Assembly: GCA_947476075.1 (NCBI GenBank)
Contig: CANJPM010000004.1
Location: 1-51,630, forward strand
Origin: Beijerinckiaceae bacterium
Lineage (GTDB): Bacteria; Pseudomonadota; Alphaproteobacteria; Rhizobiales; Beijerinckiaceae
Direction of reading: 5' to 3'
Length of the DNA stretch: 51,630 nt
In this document: positions 9,303-18,836 of the stretch, piece by piece
How the letters are laid out: the number at the start of each line of letters is the position of its first letter
Position numbering within the stretch: position 1 is the stretch's first letter
Position numbers and translations under genes: made by a program
The notes under the pieces: generated by a model
Seen by the model: the letters and a program-made list of their open reading frames with translations, nothing else
Told to the model about the DNA's origin: nothing
Databases searched by the model: none

Positions 9303-12300
9303 ATGGCCAATCCGTCCAAGGCTCAAGATGCTGCTTCGGTAGCGCTTTCAGCGATCGAAGAGGCGTTGAACCTCGTCGATGCGCCGGCGCTCGAAAAGCC
9401 CAAGAGCACGCGTGACGCCCTAGCGCGCGATACGAGCGAAGCGCCAGCTGCGCCGCGCTCAACCAGCGCGGCGGCCAAAGACGCTACCCTGCCCAAGGCG
9501 CCCGTCCTTCCGTCAAAGCCTTCTTCCCAACCACCGCCAGCGCCCAGAGACAGTTCAGACTCGAAAACTGTGGAAAAGCGTGGCGAAAAGAGAGTTGACG
9601 CGGCAACCGCCGGCGCGCGCCCCGCCGCCAACGACGACCGTCCTTCCGTTGGACAAATTTTGCTCGCATTGCAAACGCGCCCCAGCAGCAAGCCGACGAT
9701 GATCGCCACGTTGGCGTCAATCGTCTGGCTGTCGCTTTCGGGCTTTTATGTTTGGACCGGCGGTCACGAAGGGCTGACGGAGGCGCAAATGGCGCTGTTT
9801 GCGCTGGCGGCGCTTGGCCCGGTCGCGTTCTTTTATTCGACGGCCACCGTCGTGCGCCGCGCGCAGGAAATGCGCCTGACTGCGCATTCAATGTCGCAGG
9901 TCGCCATTCGTCTGGCCGAGCCTGAATCTCTCGCCACCGAACAAATCGTCACGCTTTCGCAGGCCATTCGCCGCGAAGTCGCCTCCATGGGCGACGGCAT
10001 CGAGCGCGCTTTGGCGCGCGCCAGCGAACTTGAAACCGTGATGCGCGCGGAAGTGGCCAGTCTTGAGCGCTCATATTCCGACAACGAGCGCCGCATCCGC
10101 TCGTTGATCGACGAACTTGCCTCCGAGCGCGAAGCCATCGTGGGCAACGCAGAGCACTTGCGCAACACGATCGCCGGCTCGCAGGAAAAGCTCTCCGCCG
10201 ATCTCGAGAGCGCCAGTTCGCGTCTGTCTGAAATCGTCGGCGACGCAGGCTCGCGCGTCACGTCTTCGCTTGGCGCCAAGGCCGAAGCGATCAGCCTGTT
10301 GCTCACCCGCAGCGGCGGAGAGATGGTCGAGCGCATTGAAGCCAACGGGGCAATGATAACGGAGCGGTTTGCAGCGACTGGCGCAGAAGTCAGCGACCGC
10401 ATGAACACGACGCTGCTTGAGCGCGTGGAAGAAATGAACCAACGGCTGAACGCCACCAGCGAGCGTATTCTCGCCCGCGTGGACGACGGCAGCGCCGAGG
10501 CCGCCTCCCGACTGAACGAAGCCGTACAGCGCGTGGGCGACGCCGTTTCAGAAAGCGTCGAGACGATCACCACGCGCGTTGGACAGGCTGACGCGCGCAT
10601 CGCCGCTACCGTCAGTCAGGGCTCTGAAGCGATTTCCGAGCGGCTTGAATCGGCTATCGTCCGCATCGACGGCTCCATCAACAATGGCTTGCAAGCGCTG
10701 TCGCACAACCTTGAAACGGCGGTCGAGCGCATTGATGGCTCTCTCAACCATGGCTCGCAGAAGATCGAGGATCGCCTCGGCTCCGCGCTCCAGCGCATCG
10801 ACGAGTCAATCAACGGCGGTTCGGAAGCGCTGTCCCAGCGGCTTGAATTGGTGATCGAACGCATCGACGGCACGATCAATGGCGGCGCTGAAGTCATCGC
10901 CAGCCGCATCGACGCAGCCGGCGAGCGGATAGAGGACGCCGTCTGCAATCGCGGCGGATTGATCGCCGCGCAAATCACCGACACCGCCGATCGTCTGACC
11001 AAGGCCGTCTCCGTCGACGGCGCGGCGCTGGCGCAAACGCTGACCACGAGCACCGAGCGCATCGGCTCCGTGCTGACCGAGCGCACCCAGCAGGCGCAGG
11101 ATCTGTTCCAGACCGCCGGCGAGGACATCGCCTCCCGCCTTTCTGCGCATCAGGCTATGGTGCAGGCGCAGATCGAGACGCACACCACCAATCTGCATAC
11201 GCGCTTCACCACCACGGCGACCGAAGCCATTTCGGCCATCGGCATGCATGGCGACCGTATCAACGAAAGCCTGCTGGAGCGCCTTAACGAGTTCGAAAGC
11301 TCCGTGCTCACCCACGGCAACGAACTCACCTCGCAGATCGCAGCCCACGCCAATGCGTTCACCGGCACGGTCAACGACAAGCTCGAAGCCGTAGAGGCCG
11401 CTTTCACCACTCATGCGCAGGCGTTCACCGACCGCCTCGCCGACCGTGCGACGGAAGCAGCCTCGACGCTGGAGACGTCGGCGCGCAATTTCGACGAGAC
11501 CGCAGCCAATCGCACGCGCGACCTGTCGTATTCGTTCGAGCGTCAGGTCGAGGCGTTCTCCGCCTCAGCGGAAGCGCGCGCGACGCGGCTTGAAGAGACC
11601 ATCGACAATTACATCGCAGTGTTCTCCGGCGCCGTCGACGCGCGCTCACGCGAAATGTCTGATCTGCTGGCCCAGAACACCGCGGAGTTCAACGCTTCCG
11701 CAGGCGCCCGCATCGCCGAAATCGGCGATACGGTGGCCCAAGGCGCGCGCGCCTTCGACGAAACCGCGAGCCTGCGCGTCGAGGCCCTGACGCAATCGAT
11801 GATGAACCTCGTCGGCAAAATCGATTCCGGCCTTGAGGGCCGCATGCAATCGATGACCGAAGCGCTCGCCCGCCAGGCGCTTGAATCAGCGCGCGTCCTC
11901 AACGACAGCGCCGATCAGGTCAAGAACGTGCTCGATCCTTCGCTCATCGAGGCGACGCTGATCGCCCGCATCCGCGACATCAACGACGCGTTCAGCGCGC
12001 GCAGCCAGGAATTGCTGGACAATCTGCTGAAGGGCGCCAAGGCAGTGGACGCCGCGCTCGACGCAAACGTCGTCTCCGCAGTGCTCGCCGAAAAAATAGC
12101 CCAGCTCGATTCCACGCTCGAAAGCCGCGCCAAAGACATGGTGAACACGCTCACCAACACCATCAGTCAGGTGCATGGCGCGCTCGATTCCGAAAAGATC
12201 GAGAAGTCCATCGGCTTGCGCATCGACGAGATCAACGAGGCGCTCGCCGAGCGCAATCGTGAATTGCTGCAATCCCTGCTCCGCGGCGCCCGCGCCGTTG

Positions 12301-14195
12301 AGAGCGCGATCGATTCAAGCGCGATAGAACAGATGATGACGGCCCGCGTGACCGAGATTGACGCTACGATCTCCAGGCGTGGCCGCGAATTGAGCAATTC
12401 GCTCGCCGAGCGTACAGACGAATTGCGCACCATTATCGACCAGCAAGGCCCAATGCTGGTCGAGCTGCTCACCACGCGCGGCGGCGAAATTTCCCATGGC
12501 ATCTCGCTGGCTGTCGACAGCATCGCCAACACGATGGGCGCAGGCGGCGAAGCTATCATGGCCGATCTCAAGGCTCGCGAGCTGGCGCTGACCGCCTCTA
12601 TCGACGCCTCAGCCGAAACCTTACGGATGGCGGTCGAGAACAGCGCGGCTGGCTCGGTGCAATCGCTGATGGGCGTCAACGAACGGATGCGCAGCGAGAT
12701 GGTCGCCGTACTCGACAATCTGACGCGCACCAACGACTCGCTGCAGGCGATCATCGATCAGGCCGGCGGCAATCTCGGCGCCGTCGAGCAATCGCTCAGC
12801 TATCGCGTCAGCGAGTTCCGCGACGCGCTGGAGGCGATTTCCGCGCAGGTGGCCGCCATTGGGCAGACGACCGATAGCGCCATCTCCAACGCCAGCGCGC
12901 TCTCGGCGACGCTGGAGCGCCAGAGCGGCGATCTTGCGGACACCGCCACCAATCTGGCGCACACCCAGCTGCAACTCGACACCACCATGGAGACACGCCA
13001 GAAATCGCTGGAAGACCTCATCAGCGACGTGCATGCCCGCACCGAGACCTTCGACTCGATCATGCGCGCGTTCACCAGCATGGTGGAGGATTCCTTCACC
13101 AACGCAGAGAAGCGCTCTCGCGACATCGGCCTGTTCCTGGCCACTGAAACGCGCAACGTCGCGGGCGTGATCGGGCAGCAATATGACGAAGTGCGCTCCG
13201 CCGCCGAGGCCGAACGCGAACGCACGGCGCTTGTCTTGCAGGAGACCTATGCGCAGGCCAGCGCCGAGATGGCGCAGGTGTTCACGCCGGTGCTGCACCA
13301 ATTCGGCGACGCTGTCGGCCAGATGCGCCAGATGAGCGACGAGGTCCGTCGCGAGCTCGAGTTCACGCGCGAGGAATTGCGCAAGGGCTCGATGGAACTG
13401 CCCCGCGAGGCAGCCGAACAAACTGCCGCCATGCGCCGCGTCGTGGCCGACCAGGTAAGGGCGCTGAACGAACTCACCGAGATCGTCGCCCGTTCCGGAC
13501 AAGCCTATGACGTCTCAACGCCGGGACGCCGCACGGCTGAAGCCCCGCGCCGCCCCGCCGAGTCTGCGCGCGCGGTCGAGACTGTGCGCGCGGTCGAGCC
13601 GCGCCAAAGCGAACGCCCAGCTCCGCCGGCAGTCGTCCAAAGCGCGCTTCCCCAGATTGCGCCGGCAGCTCCGCAGCTGCGCGACAATCGCACGCCTGCC
13701 AAGCCTGCGCCCAAATCGGTTGATGAACGCGGCGGCTGGCTGTCCGACCTGCTCGCCCGCGCGTCGGCCAACGAGCCGGTTGCAGCGCCGCCGCAGCGCG
13801 CCGCCTCAACGCCCCCCGCCCTTGCAGGGCTGGCCCGACAGAGCCACCCCGCCGACGCGATCGCCAATCTCGCGCGCGACATTGACCGCCTGCTCGCCCA
13901 TGAATCGGCAGTTGGCTTGTGGGATCGTTATTATCGCGGCGACCAGAACGTGTTCTCGCGTCGCATTTACACCCCGGCAGGTCAGCAAGCCTTCGAGGAC
14001 TTGCGCCGTCGCTACCGCGCCGACGCCGACTTCCACAAGTCAGTTGATCGTTATGCGGAAGAGTTCGAACGCACGTTGCAGGACGTCGGCCGCGAGGATC
14101 GCGACGGCTCGCTGGTGCGCTCCTACCTCACCTCGGAAACGGGCAAGGTCTACACGCTGCTCGCCCATGCTGCGGACAGATTCGAAGCCGCCTGA
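9303..14195 (+). CDS. gpr: Giant apolipoprotein-like coiled-coil membrane protein (GPR/RgsE-like, polar growth)
   Basis: 1630 residues from ATG 9303, preceded by AGAGGCG; a GTG at 9225 in frame lacks a ribosome site. Order: Pro/Ala-rich disordered tail (1-130), two membrane helices (about 134-152 and 164-184), then more than 1200 residues of continuous helix rich in Glu, Ala, Arg and Ser. The helix includes a 22-residue repeat block and a 42-residue repeat block. A Pro-rich linker follows, then a compact C-terminal domain (about 1516-1630) with ARDIDRLLAHESAVGLWDRYYRGD and YRADADFHKSVDRY. This architecture matches the Growth Pole Ring protein of Agrobacterium and RgsE of Sinorhizobium, which are required for unipolar peptidoglycan growth. 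The assignment rests on architecture remembered from those papers, not on an alignment. Terminator at 14221. Confidence 0.78.
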   Translation: MANPSKAQDAASVALSAIEEALNLVDAPALEKPKSTRDALARDTSEAPAAPRSTSAAAKDATLPKAPVLPSKPSSQPPPAPRDSSDSKTVEKRGEKRVDAATAGARPAANDDRPSVGQILLALQTRPSSKPTMIATLASIVWLSLSGFYVWTGGHEGLTEAQMALFALAALGPVAFFYSTATVVRRAQEMRLTAHSMSQVAIRLAEPESLATEQIVTLSQAIRREVASMGDGIERALARASELETVMRAEVASLERSYSDNERRIRSLIDELASEREAIVGNAEHLRNTIAGSQEKLSADLESASSRLSEIVGDAGSRVTSSLGAKAEAISLLLTRSGGEMVERIEANGAMITERFAATGAEVSDRMNTTLLERVEEMNQRLNATSERILARVDDGSAEAASRLNEAVQRVGDAVSESVETITTRVGQADARIAATVSQGSEAISERLESAIVRIDGSINNGLQALSHNLETAVERIDGSLNHGSQKIEDRLGSALQRIDESINGGSEALSQRLELVIERIDGTINGGAEVIASRIDAAGERIEDAVCNRGGLIAAQITDTADRLTKAVSVDGAALAQTLTTSTERIGSVLTERTQQAQDLFQTAGEDIASRLSAHQAMVQAQIETHTTNLHTRFTTTATEAISAIGMHGDRINESLLERLNEFESSVLTHGNELTSQIAAHANAFTGTVNDKLEAVEAAFTTHAQAFTDRLADRATEAASTLETSARNFDETAANRTRDLSYSFERQVEAFSASAEARATRLEETIDNYIAVFSGAVDARSREMSDLLAQNTAEFNASAGARIAEIGDTVAQGARAFDETASLRVEALTQSMMNLVGKIDSGLEGRMQSMTEALARQALESARVLNDSADQVKNVLDPSLIEATLIARIRDINDAFSARSQELLDNLLKGAKAVDAALDANVVSAVLAEKIAQLDSTLESRAKDMVNTLTNTISQVHGALDSEKIEKSIGLRIDEINEALAERNRELLQSLLRGARAVESAIDSSAIEQMMTARVTEIDATISRRGRELSNSLAERTDELRTIIDQQGPMLVELLTTRGGEISHGISLAVDSIANTMGAGGEAIMADLKARELALTASIDASAETLRMAVENSAAGSVQSLMGVNERMRSEMVAVLDNLTRTNDSLQAIIDQAGGNLGAVEQSLSYRVSEFRDALEAISAQVAAIGQTTDSAISNASALSATLERQSGDLADTATNLAHTQLQLDTTMETRQKSLEDLISDVHARTETFDSIMRAFTSMVEDSFTNAEKRSRDIGLFLATETRNVAGVIGQQYDEVRSAAEAERERTALVLQETYAQASAEMAQVFTPVLHQFGDAVGQMRQMSDEVRRELEFTREELRKGSMELPREAAEQTAAMRRVVADQVRALNELTEIVARSGQAYDVSTPGRRTAEAPRRPAESARAVETVRAVEPRQSERPAPPAVVQSALPQIAPAAPQLRDNRTPAKPAPKSVDERGGWLSDLLARASANEPVAAPPQRAASTPPALAGLARQSHPADAIANLARDIDRLLAHESAVGLWDRYYRGDQNVFSRRIYTPAGQQAFEDLRRRYRADADFHKSVDRYAEEFERTLQDVGREDRDGSLVRSYLTSETGKVYTLLAHAADRFEAA
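10623..10952 (+). repeat. 66-bp (22-residue) apolipoprotein-like repeats inside the giant protein
   Basis: Five consecutive 22-residue units with the pattern S-E-A-x-S-x-R-L-E-x-x-I-x-R-I-D-G-S-I-N-x-G; the first four are clear and the fifth (AEVIASRIDAAGERIEDAV) is degenerate. Twenty-two residues is the period of amphipathic helices in apolipoproteins A/E, which fits surface binding to membrane or peptidoglycan-synthesis complexes. Confidence 0.85.
11931..12434 (+). repeat. 126-bp (42-residue) repeats inside the giant protein
   Basis: Four units of exactly 42 residues, beginning LDPSLIEATL, LDANVVSAVL, LDSEKIEKSI and IDSSAIEQMM. They share I-x-x-I-N/D-x-x-L/F-x-x-R-x-x-E-L at the centre and L-L-x-G-A-x-A-V near the end in units 1 and 3. 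They probably form tandem helical bundles. Confidence 0.8.
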
Positions 14196-14220
14196 GGCGC
14201 AAACAGAAACGCCACGAAAC

Positions 14221-14250
14221 AAGCGTCGAGCGCGAGCTCGACGCTTTCAT
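14221..14250 (+). terminator. Intrinsic terminator after the giant protein gene
   Basis: An 11-bp perfect stem (aagcgtcgagc 14221-14231, gctcgacgctt 14236-14246) with tetraloop gcga is followed by ttcatttt. It lies 26 nt after the stop and before the convergent lipoprotein gene, so it may serve both directions. Confidence 0.85.
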
Positions 14251-14285
14251 TTTGAGCGTTGATGAAATCTGAACGCTATGCCGCG

Positions 14286-14894
14286 TTAGTGGACGCTTGC
14301 AGCCCAGCCGGTAATGTCGCGCAGCACGCGACCCGTCGCCATATCGATGGCGCCGACGGTTTCGCCCTCGCTCACCGAGTCGACAGGCGTGCGCGCCTCA
14401 AAGATGCGACCGGCAGCAATGGAGCCGTCGCGCGCGCGCACCATTTTAGCGCTGATCTCAACCACCGCCTCACCCATGCCCGCGTCAATCTCGAAGCGGC
14501 GGATTTCGGACACGAGGTTAAAATCGGCGGAGACGCGATCGCCCGGCCGGGCGACCGAGCGGATAGACGCGCCGTTCTCAAACGTCTGGATCAGACGCGA
14601 TTGAAACAATTGGGGCAGCCGGTCGCTCCATTGGACGCCCTTGAGCAGGCTCAGGCCGGAGCCAGGCGAGCGCACCATGATCCTGTCAGAATCAAGCGGC
14701 GCCAACGCCTCCGGCGCAGTGACGACGATGCTGGCGGCAGCCTTGCGCGGCGACAGGCCCGAGCGTGGGGCCGTCAGATCAAAGGTGACGAGAGGATCGC
14801 CTGCGCACCCGGCCAGCAATACGCAGGCTGCGACCGCCGCAAGGGTGCGCCCGATAGCTGGCCCAATGGCTGCGCAACCTCTGCCGTTCGTCAA
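14286..14894 (-). CDS. ABC-transport auxiliary lipoprotein (Mla/MCE system)
   Basis: 202 residues. The start is TTG 14894, supported by AGGAG 8 nt upstream and by the absence of any in-frame ATG before the lipobox. The signal peptide ends in LLAGC, so the mature protein is a lipoprotein with Cys about residue 30. The rest fits the ABC-type transport auxiliary lipoprotein family: YDL/FDLTAPRSG-like start, RIMVRSPGSGLSLLKGVQWSDRLPQLFQSRLIQTFE core, and FNLVSEIRRFEI later. Family members (such as PqiC and similar proteins) act with MCE-type lipid ABC transporters, anchored to the outer membrane. It is the last gene of the MCE operon here, 189 nt after the MCE gene; that gap holds no other gene. 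Confidence 0.85.
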   Translation of the reverse strand: MTNGRGCAAIGPAIGRTLAAVAACVLLAGCAGDPLVTFDLTAPRSGLSPRKAAASIVVTAPEALAPLDSDRIMVRSPGSGLSLLKGVQWSDRLPQLFQSRLIQTFENGASIRSVARPGDRVSADFNLVSEIRRFEIDAGMGEAVVEISAKMVRARDGSIAAGRIFEARTPVDSVSEGETVGAIDMATGRVLRDITGWAASVH

Positions 14895-15083
14895 AAAGCG
14901 ACTCCTGTTAAAATCTTAACAAGCGTTAACTTGTCGCCTTACGACCTGCAAGTCTAATGCGGATGCGGACGCGGCGCTGACGACGCCGCCGCCAATGAGC
15001 GAACTGCCCGCCATGTATCACGGCGATCCCGGCAATCCCGTGATGACGCGGTCAGAAACGGCGACCAGCCCGAAAAGATCCCG

Positions 15084-16019
15084 TCACCGCCCGCTATATT
15101 CGGGAATGGGGGGCTTCTTGCCAAACAACAATTGTTGCGGGTTTTTATCAAACGAGCGCAGGGTCTTGTTGACGTCATCCAGCGTGCGGCGGGCGTCCGA
15201 CGCCAGCGCCTCGTACTGGCGCAGGCCAGAGCCGGTGAACTTGGTCACGCCAGCAGAAATCTCCTTCGTGCGGGCGTCGATATTGTCGGCGAGCTTGCGG
15301 AACGAGCGCGCGGCCTCCGTTATCTCAGTGGCCGTGCTGTTTTCTCCCGACCCAAGAACGCCGTCGAGCGTGACCATGAGCTTGTCGAATTTCCCGGCCG
15401 ATTCATTAAGCTGTTTCGCCAACCCCTCGGCGTTCGTCACCAGCGAGCGCACCTTGTCGGCATCCACCGCTTTGGAGAACGCCTCGACGTTGCGGACCGT
15501 GCGGCCAATCGAGTCAGCGTTCTCGGAAATGAGCTTGTCGACTTTCTCCAGCGCGCTTTCGATGCGCCCGGACAAGCGCTGCACTGTCTCAAGGATGTTC
15601 TGATAATCGGAGCGATCAGCCTCGATCACGGCGATCTTGCCGTCTTCGCCAAGGAGGGGGAGCGAATCATAGGTGCCGCCATCGAGCGCGATAGAGGCCA
15701 CGCCGGTGAGGCCCTGATATTCGAGACGCGCACGCGTGTTTTGTTTAACTGGCGCCGTTTCCGTGACCTCGATGATCGCGTAGACGCGGCCCGGATCGTC
15801 CCGCGCAAGCTCGATCTCTTTGACTTCGCCAACGCGCACGCCGTTGAAAAGCACCTGCGCCCCACGGGAAAGTCCCGACACCGACGATGTGAAGACAATT
15901 TGAATCTGGCGCACGCCCGAAGGCGCGCCATGGGAAAACCAGAACACGAACATGAACGCCGCCGCGATGACCGCGAGGGTGAAGGCGCCGATCAAGGCGT
16001 AATTGGCTCTGGTTTCCAT
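15084..16019 (-). CDS. mlaD: MCE-domain protein, MlaD-like
   Basis: 311 residues. METRANYALIGAFTLAVIAAAFMFVFWFS is a single N-terminal membrane anchor, followed by the MCE domain (about 40-120) with VSGLSRGAQVLFNGVRVGEV and YQGLTGVASIALDGG, the conserved core of MlaD/Mce proteins. The remaining 180 residues are helical, with repeated ESADxxD-type coiled-coil segments, as in periplasmic substrate-binding subunits of lipid transporters. MCE proteins form hexameric rings that shuttle phospholipids between membranes. It lies downstream of the ATPase gene (115-nt gap) and upstream of the lipoprotein. Confidence 0.92.
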   Translation of the reverse strand: METRANYALIGAFTLAVIAAAFMFVFWFSHGAPSGVRQIQIVFTSSVSGLSRGAQVLFNGVRVGEVKEIELARDDPGRVYAIIEVTETAPVKQNTRARLEYQGLTGVASIALDGGTYDSLPLLGEDGKIAVIEADRSDYQNILETVQRLSGRIESALEKVDKLISENADSIGRTVRNVEAFSKAVDADKVRSLVTNAEGLAKQLNESAGKFDKLMVTLDGVLGSGENSTATEITEAARSFRKLADNIDARTKEISAGVTKFTGSGLRQYEALASDARRTLDDVNKTLRSFDKNPQQLLFGKKPPIPEYSGR

Positions 16020-16134
16020 GAACGTCCGTTACGCGCATCTTTGAGTCTGAGGGCGCAAGCATAGCCCGATCAAACTGGTTCGACCAGATTCAGATAAAGG
16101 CGTCACGGGCTTATGCCCTGAATTCGCGGCGGCT

Positions 16135-16944
16135 TTAACGCGCGGGAGGCGCAAGCTGCCGGGCTCGCTGGCCGTGAAAATAAGCGCGCAGCCAAGGATG
16201 ATCCGAGGCCAGCAATTCCTCAATGGTTCCGGTCGCCACGATCTTGCCGTCGGCCAGCGCCGCGATCCGGTCGCAGATCGAGTACAGGCTGTCGAGATCG
16301 TGCGTGACCATATAAACTGTGAGCCCCAGTGTTTTCTGGAGCGTGGCGATCAATTGGTCGAACTCGGCCGCGCCGATAGGGTCGAGGCCGGACGTGGGCT
16401 CGTCGAGGAACAGGATTTCAGGATCCAGCGCCAGCGCGCGCGCCAGCGCCGCGCGCTTGATCATGCCGCCCGAGAGTTCGCTGGGAAACTTGCCGGCTGC
16501 GTCGTGTTTCAGGCCGACCAGATCAAGTTTCAACATGGCCAGCTCGTTCATCAGCTCCTGCGAAATGCGCAAATGCTCGCGCATGGGCAGCTGAATATTT
16601 TGCAGCACGGTCAGGCCTGAAAACAAAGCGCCTTGCTGGAACAGGACGCCCCAGCGCCGCTCCAGCGCCTTGCGCTCGAAGACGGGCAAGAGATCGATAT
16701 CGAGACCGAAGACCTCGATCACGCCTTTGCGCTTTGGCGTCAGCCCGAGAATGGCGCGGGTGAGCACGGATTTGCCGGTGCCCGAGCCGCCCACAAAGCC
16801 CAGCACCTCGCCGCGTCGCACATCAAGATCAAGCCCCTTCAACACCAGCTTTTCGCCAAAGCCGACGACGACATCGCGCACCCGGATGACGATTTCCGGT
16901 TCGGTCGCCGGGACGGGGGCTGAAGCGGGAGGCGGCTGGGTCAT
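16135..16944 (-). CDS. mlaF: ABC transporter ATP-binding protein, MlaF-like
   Basis: 269 residues. Walker A GGSGTGKS is at 52-59, the ABC signature LSGGM in the middle third, Walker B ILFLDEPTSGLDP and the switch histidine in VTHDLDS. The PIGAAEFDQLI segment after Walker B is characteristic of the MlaF/Ttg2A subfamily that energises MCE-linked lipid transport. The N-terminus carries a Pro/Ala-rich extension of about 15 residues. Its start lies one base after the permease stop, so the two are translationally coupled. The ATPase is cytosolic and binds the permease. Confidence 0.93.
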   Translation of the reverse strand: MTQPPPASAPVPATEPEIVIRVRDVVVGFGEKLVLKGLDLDVRRGEVLGFVGGSGTGKSVLTRAILGLTPKRKGVIEVFGLDIDLLPVFERKALERRWGVLFQQGALFSGLTVLQNIQLPMREHLRISQELMNELAMLKLDLVGLKHDAAGKFPSELSGGMIKRAALARALALDPEILFLDEPTSGLDPIGAAEFDQLIATLQKTLGLTVYMVTHDLDSLYSICDRIAALADGKIVATGTIEELLASDHPWLRAYFHGQRARQLAPPAR

Positions 16945-16945
16945 G

Positions 16946-18115
16946 TCAATATTTTATCGCTGCAAAGAACATGGCGAACAGGCCGTCGACCACGATCACC
17001 ATGAAAATCGCCTTAACCACAGAGGCCGTGACCTGCCGACCCAGAGATTCCGCCGAACCCTGCACGCGGAAGCCCTCCAGGCAGGCTATGACGCCAATGA
17101 CCAGCGCCATGAACGGCGCCTTGATCAGGCCCACCAGAAACGTGTTGAGGCCAATGGCGTTCTGCAATCGCGCCAGAAAAATTTCCGGAGAAATGCCGCC
17201 ATAGCCCCAGCCCACCAGAAGCCCGCCAAAGAGGGCCGAAATATCGGCTATAAACGTCAGCAGCGGCAGGCTGATGAGCAGCGCGATGAGGCGCGGCAGC
17301 ACCAGCACCTCCATGGGGTCAAGCCCCATCACGCGCAGCGCGTCGATCTCCTCGCGCATTTTCATCGAACCCAGCTCCGCCGTAATCGCAGAACCCGTGC
17401 GGCCAGCAACCATGATCGACGACAGCAAGACAGCCAGCTCCCGAAGCACCAGAATGCCGATAAGATCGACCGCAAAAGCGGCCGCGCCAAACCGACTGAG
17501 CTGAAAGATGCCCTGCTGGGCGACGATGCAGCCGACCAGAAAATTGATCAGCGCAATAATGGGCAGCGCACGAAACGCGAAATTTTCCACATGATACGTG
17601 ATCGAGGTCGGGCGCAGCCTTGAGGGGCGGCTGAACGCGCGCAACATCGCAGCGACGATTTCGCCCAGAAAACTTACGCCCGCCACCAGGTCGCGCCCCG
17701 CCGACATCAGCGTCTCGCCGATCTCGGCAAGCCAGTTCACCAGCGGCGAGCCCGCGCGCGGCGGCGCTGATTCAAAACTGCGGTAATGGGCCTGATCGAG
17801 CAGAATGGCCTGGCGCTCCGCCGCCCAGCGCACCTCCACTTTGGCGCCCGCTCTGGTCAGACGTTCGCGGGCGCGATCAATCAGCCACGCGCCTGCGGTG
17901 TCCAGCGCAGTCACCCCCGCAAGATCAATGAGAATTGCGCCGCCGCCAGATTTCGCGCCCATGCGTTCGATGTCGCCAGCGGCCGCCTCCATGCCGGCGC
18001 CATTTTCCAGCGTCCACAGGCCGGCCAGGAGAACGCGCGTTCCAGCTGGCGATGTCTCGCCAGACACGCTTGGCTCATGTTGCAGGGGCGCTTGCGTGGC
18101 CGGTTCCTTCGCCAA
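16946..18115 (-). CDS. mlaE: MlaE-type ABC permease with N-terminal STAS domain
   Basis: 389 residues. The start is TTG 18115, since an in-frame TGA lies three codons upstream; no strong ribosome site is visible. Residues about 25-130 form a STAS domain (VLLAGLWTLENG...AILIDLAGVTALDTAGAWLI), and the rest is the MlaE permease fold with five or so helices. It includes the family hallmark segment ITAELGSMKMREEIDALRVMG, the cytoplasmic coupling helix. In E. coli the STAS protein MlaB is separate; here it is fused, as in many alphaproteobacteria. First gene of the lipid-transport operon, divergent from hsp20. Confidence 0.92.
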   Translation of the reverse strand: MAKEPATQAPLQHEPSVSGETSPAGTRVLLAGLWTLENGAGMEAAAGDIERMGAKSGGGAILIDLAGVTALDTAGAWLIDRARERLTRAGAKVEVRWAAERQAILLDQAHYRSFESAPPRAGSPLVNWLAEIGETLMSAGRDLVAGVSFLGEIVAAMLRAFSRPSRLRPTSITYHVENFAFRALPIIALINFLVGCIVAQQGIFQLSRFGAAAFAVDLIGILVLRELAVLLSSIMVAGRTGSAITAELGSMKMREEIDALRVMGLDPMEVLVLPRLIALLISLPLLTFIADISALFGGLLVGWGYGGISPEIFLARLQNAIGLNTFLVGLIKAPFMALVIGVIACLEGFRVQGSAESLGRQVTASVVKAIFMVIVVDGLFAMFFAAIKY

Positions 18116-18260
18116 ATATCTTCAAACTCGTGTTTTGGTCTTACGCCGCCATCGCACGCCTGTCGAGGCGGCGGCTTGGCCAATTGCGCGCAATTCAAAG
18201 GGAAACATCCGGGCGCAATATCGTTGTTCGGACGTCAACCTCTTGATGGAGATTACGATT

Positions 18261-18788
18261 ATGAGATCATTGCTTCCAAGCCACTGGAGCGAGCGGCCGC
18301 TGGCTGATCCGTTCGCCGACATGCGCCGCGAACTCGACACCATGCTCAGTCGCTCCTCGCGCACCTGGCCAAGTCTGGAGGTGGGCGCAGCGATGCCCGC
18401 CGTGAACGTGGCCGAGACCGACGATTCGGTTGAAATCACTGCTGAGCTTCCCGGCGTGGACCAGAAGGACATTTCCATCGACGTCGATGGAAACCGCCTC
18501 GTCATCTCGGGCGAGAAAAAAGCCGAGACCAAGAAAGAGGACAAAAACTGGCGCGTTGTGGAACGCAGCTACGGCTCATTCCAGCGCACTCTCGTTTTGC
18601 CCTTCGAGCCAAGGACGGACGCCTGCGATGCGCAATTCGACAACGGCGTGCTGCGCCTGAAGATCGCCAAGCCACAGGTGACGAGCCAGGAAAGCCGCAA
18701 GATCCAGATCAAAAGCGGCGGTCAGCAGGGGCCAAAAACGATAGAAGGCGAAAAGCAGCCACAGAGCAAAGGAGAAAAGGCGGCGTGA
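18261..18788 (+). CDS. Small heat-shock protein, Hsp20/alpha-crystallin family
   Basis: 175 residues from ATG 18261, chosen because GGAG lies 10 nt upstream; an ATG at 18246 is in frame but lacks such a site. The alpha-crystallin domain (about 50-150) shows PAVNVAETDDSVEITAELPGVD, DIDVDGNRLVISGEKK-like strands and the family's conserved FDNGVLRLKIAKP near the end. The C-terminal tail is Lys/Gln-rich and charged, and the usual I-x-I motif appears as KIQIKS. It is an ATP-independent holdase that keeps unfolding proteins soluble. No CIRCE or ROSE-type element was recognised in the 145-bp leader. Confidence 0.94.
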   Translation: MRSLLPSHWSERPLADPFADMRRELDTMLSRSSRTWPSLEVGAAMPAVNVAETDDSVEITAELPGVDQKDISIDVDGNRLVISGEKKAETKKEDKNWRVVERSYGSFQRTLVLPFEPRTDACDAQFDNGVLRLKIAKPQVTSQESRKIQIKSGGQQGPKTIEGEKQPQSKGEKAA

Positions 18789-18836
18789 GCGGTTTGGCAA
18801 TGAGCCGTCTTAAAGCGTAAACCTGCTCCGCATCCC

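Noticed and set aside
10623-10952. 66-bp regular repeats that at first resemble a CRISPR array
   Set aside because: Repeats are contiguous with no unique spacers, stay in frame and encode the 22-residue helix units of the giant protein.
12621-13502. Long minus-strand open frame inside the giant protein gene (also 10806-11414)
   Set aside because: High-GC antisense shadow of a clearly coding helical frame; no start signal, domain or independent support.
17805-18260. Upstream extension of the Hsp20 frame
   Set aside because: It runs antisense through the MlaE gene; GGAG before ATG 18261 and the normal Hsp20 length fix the start there.
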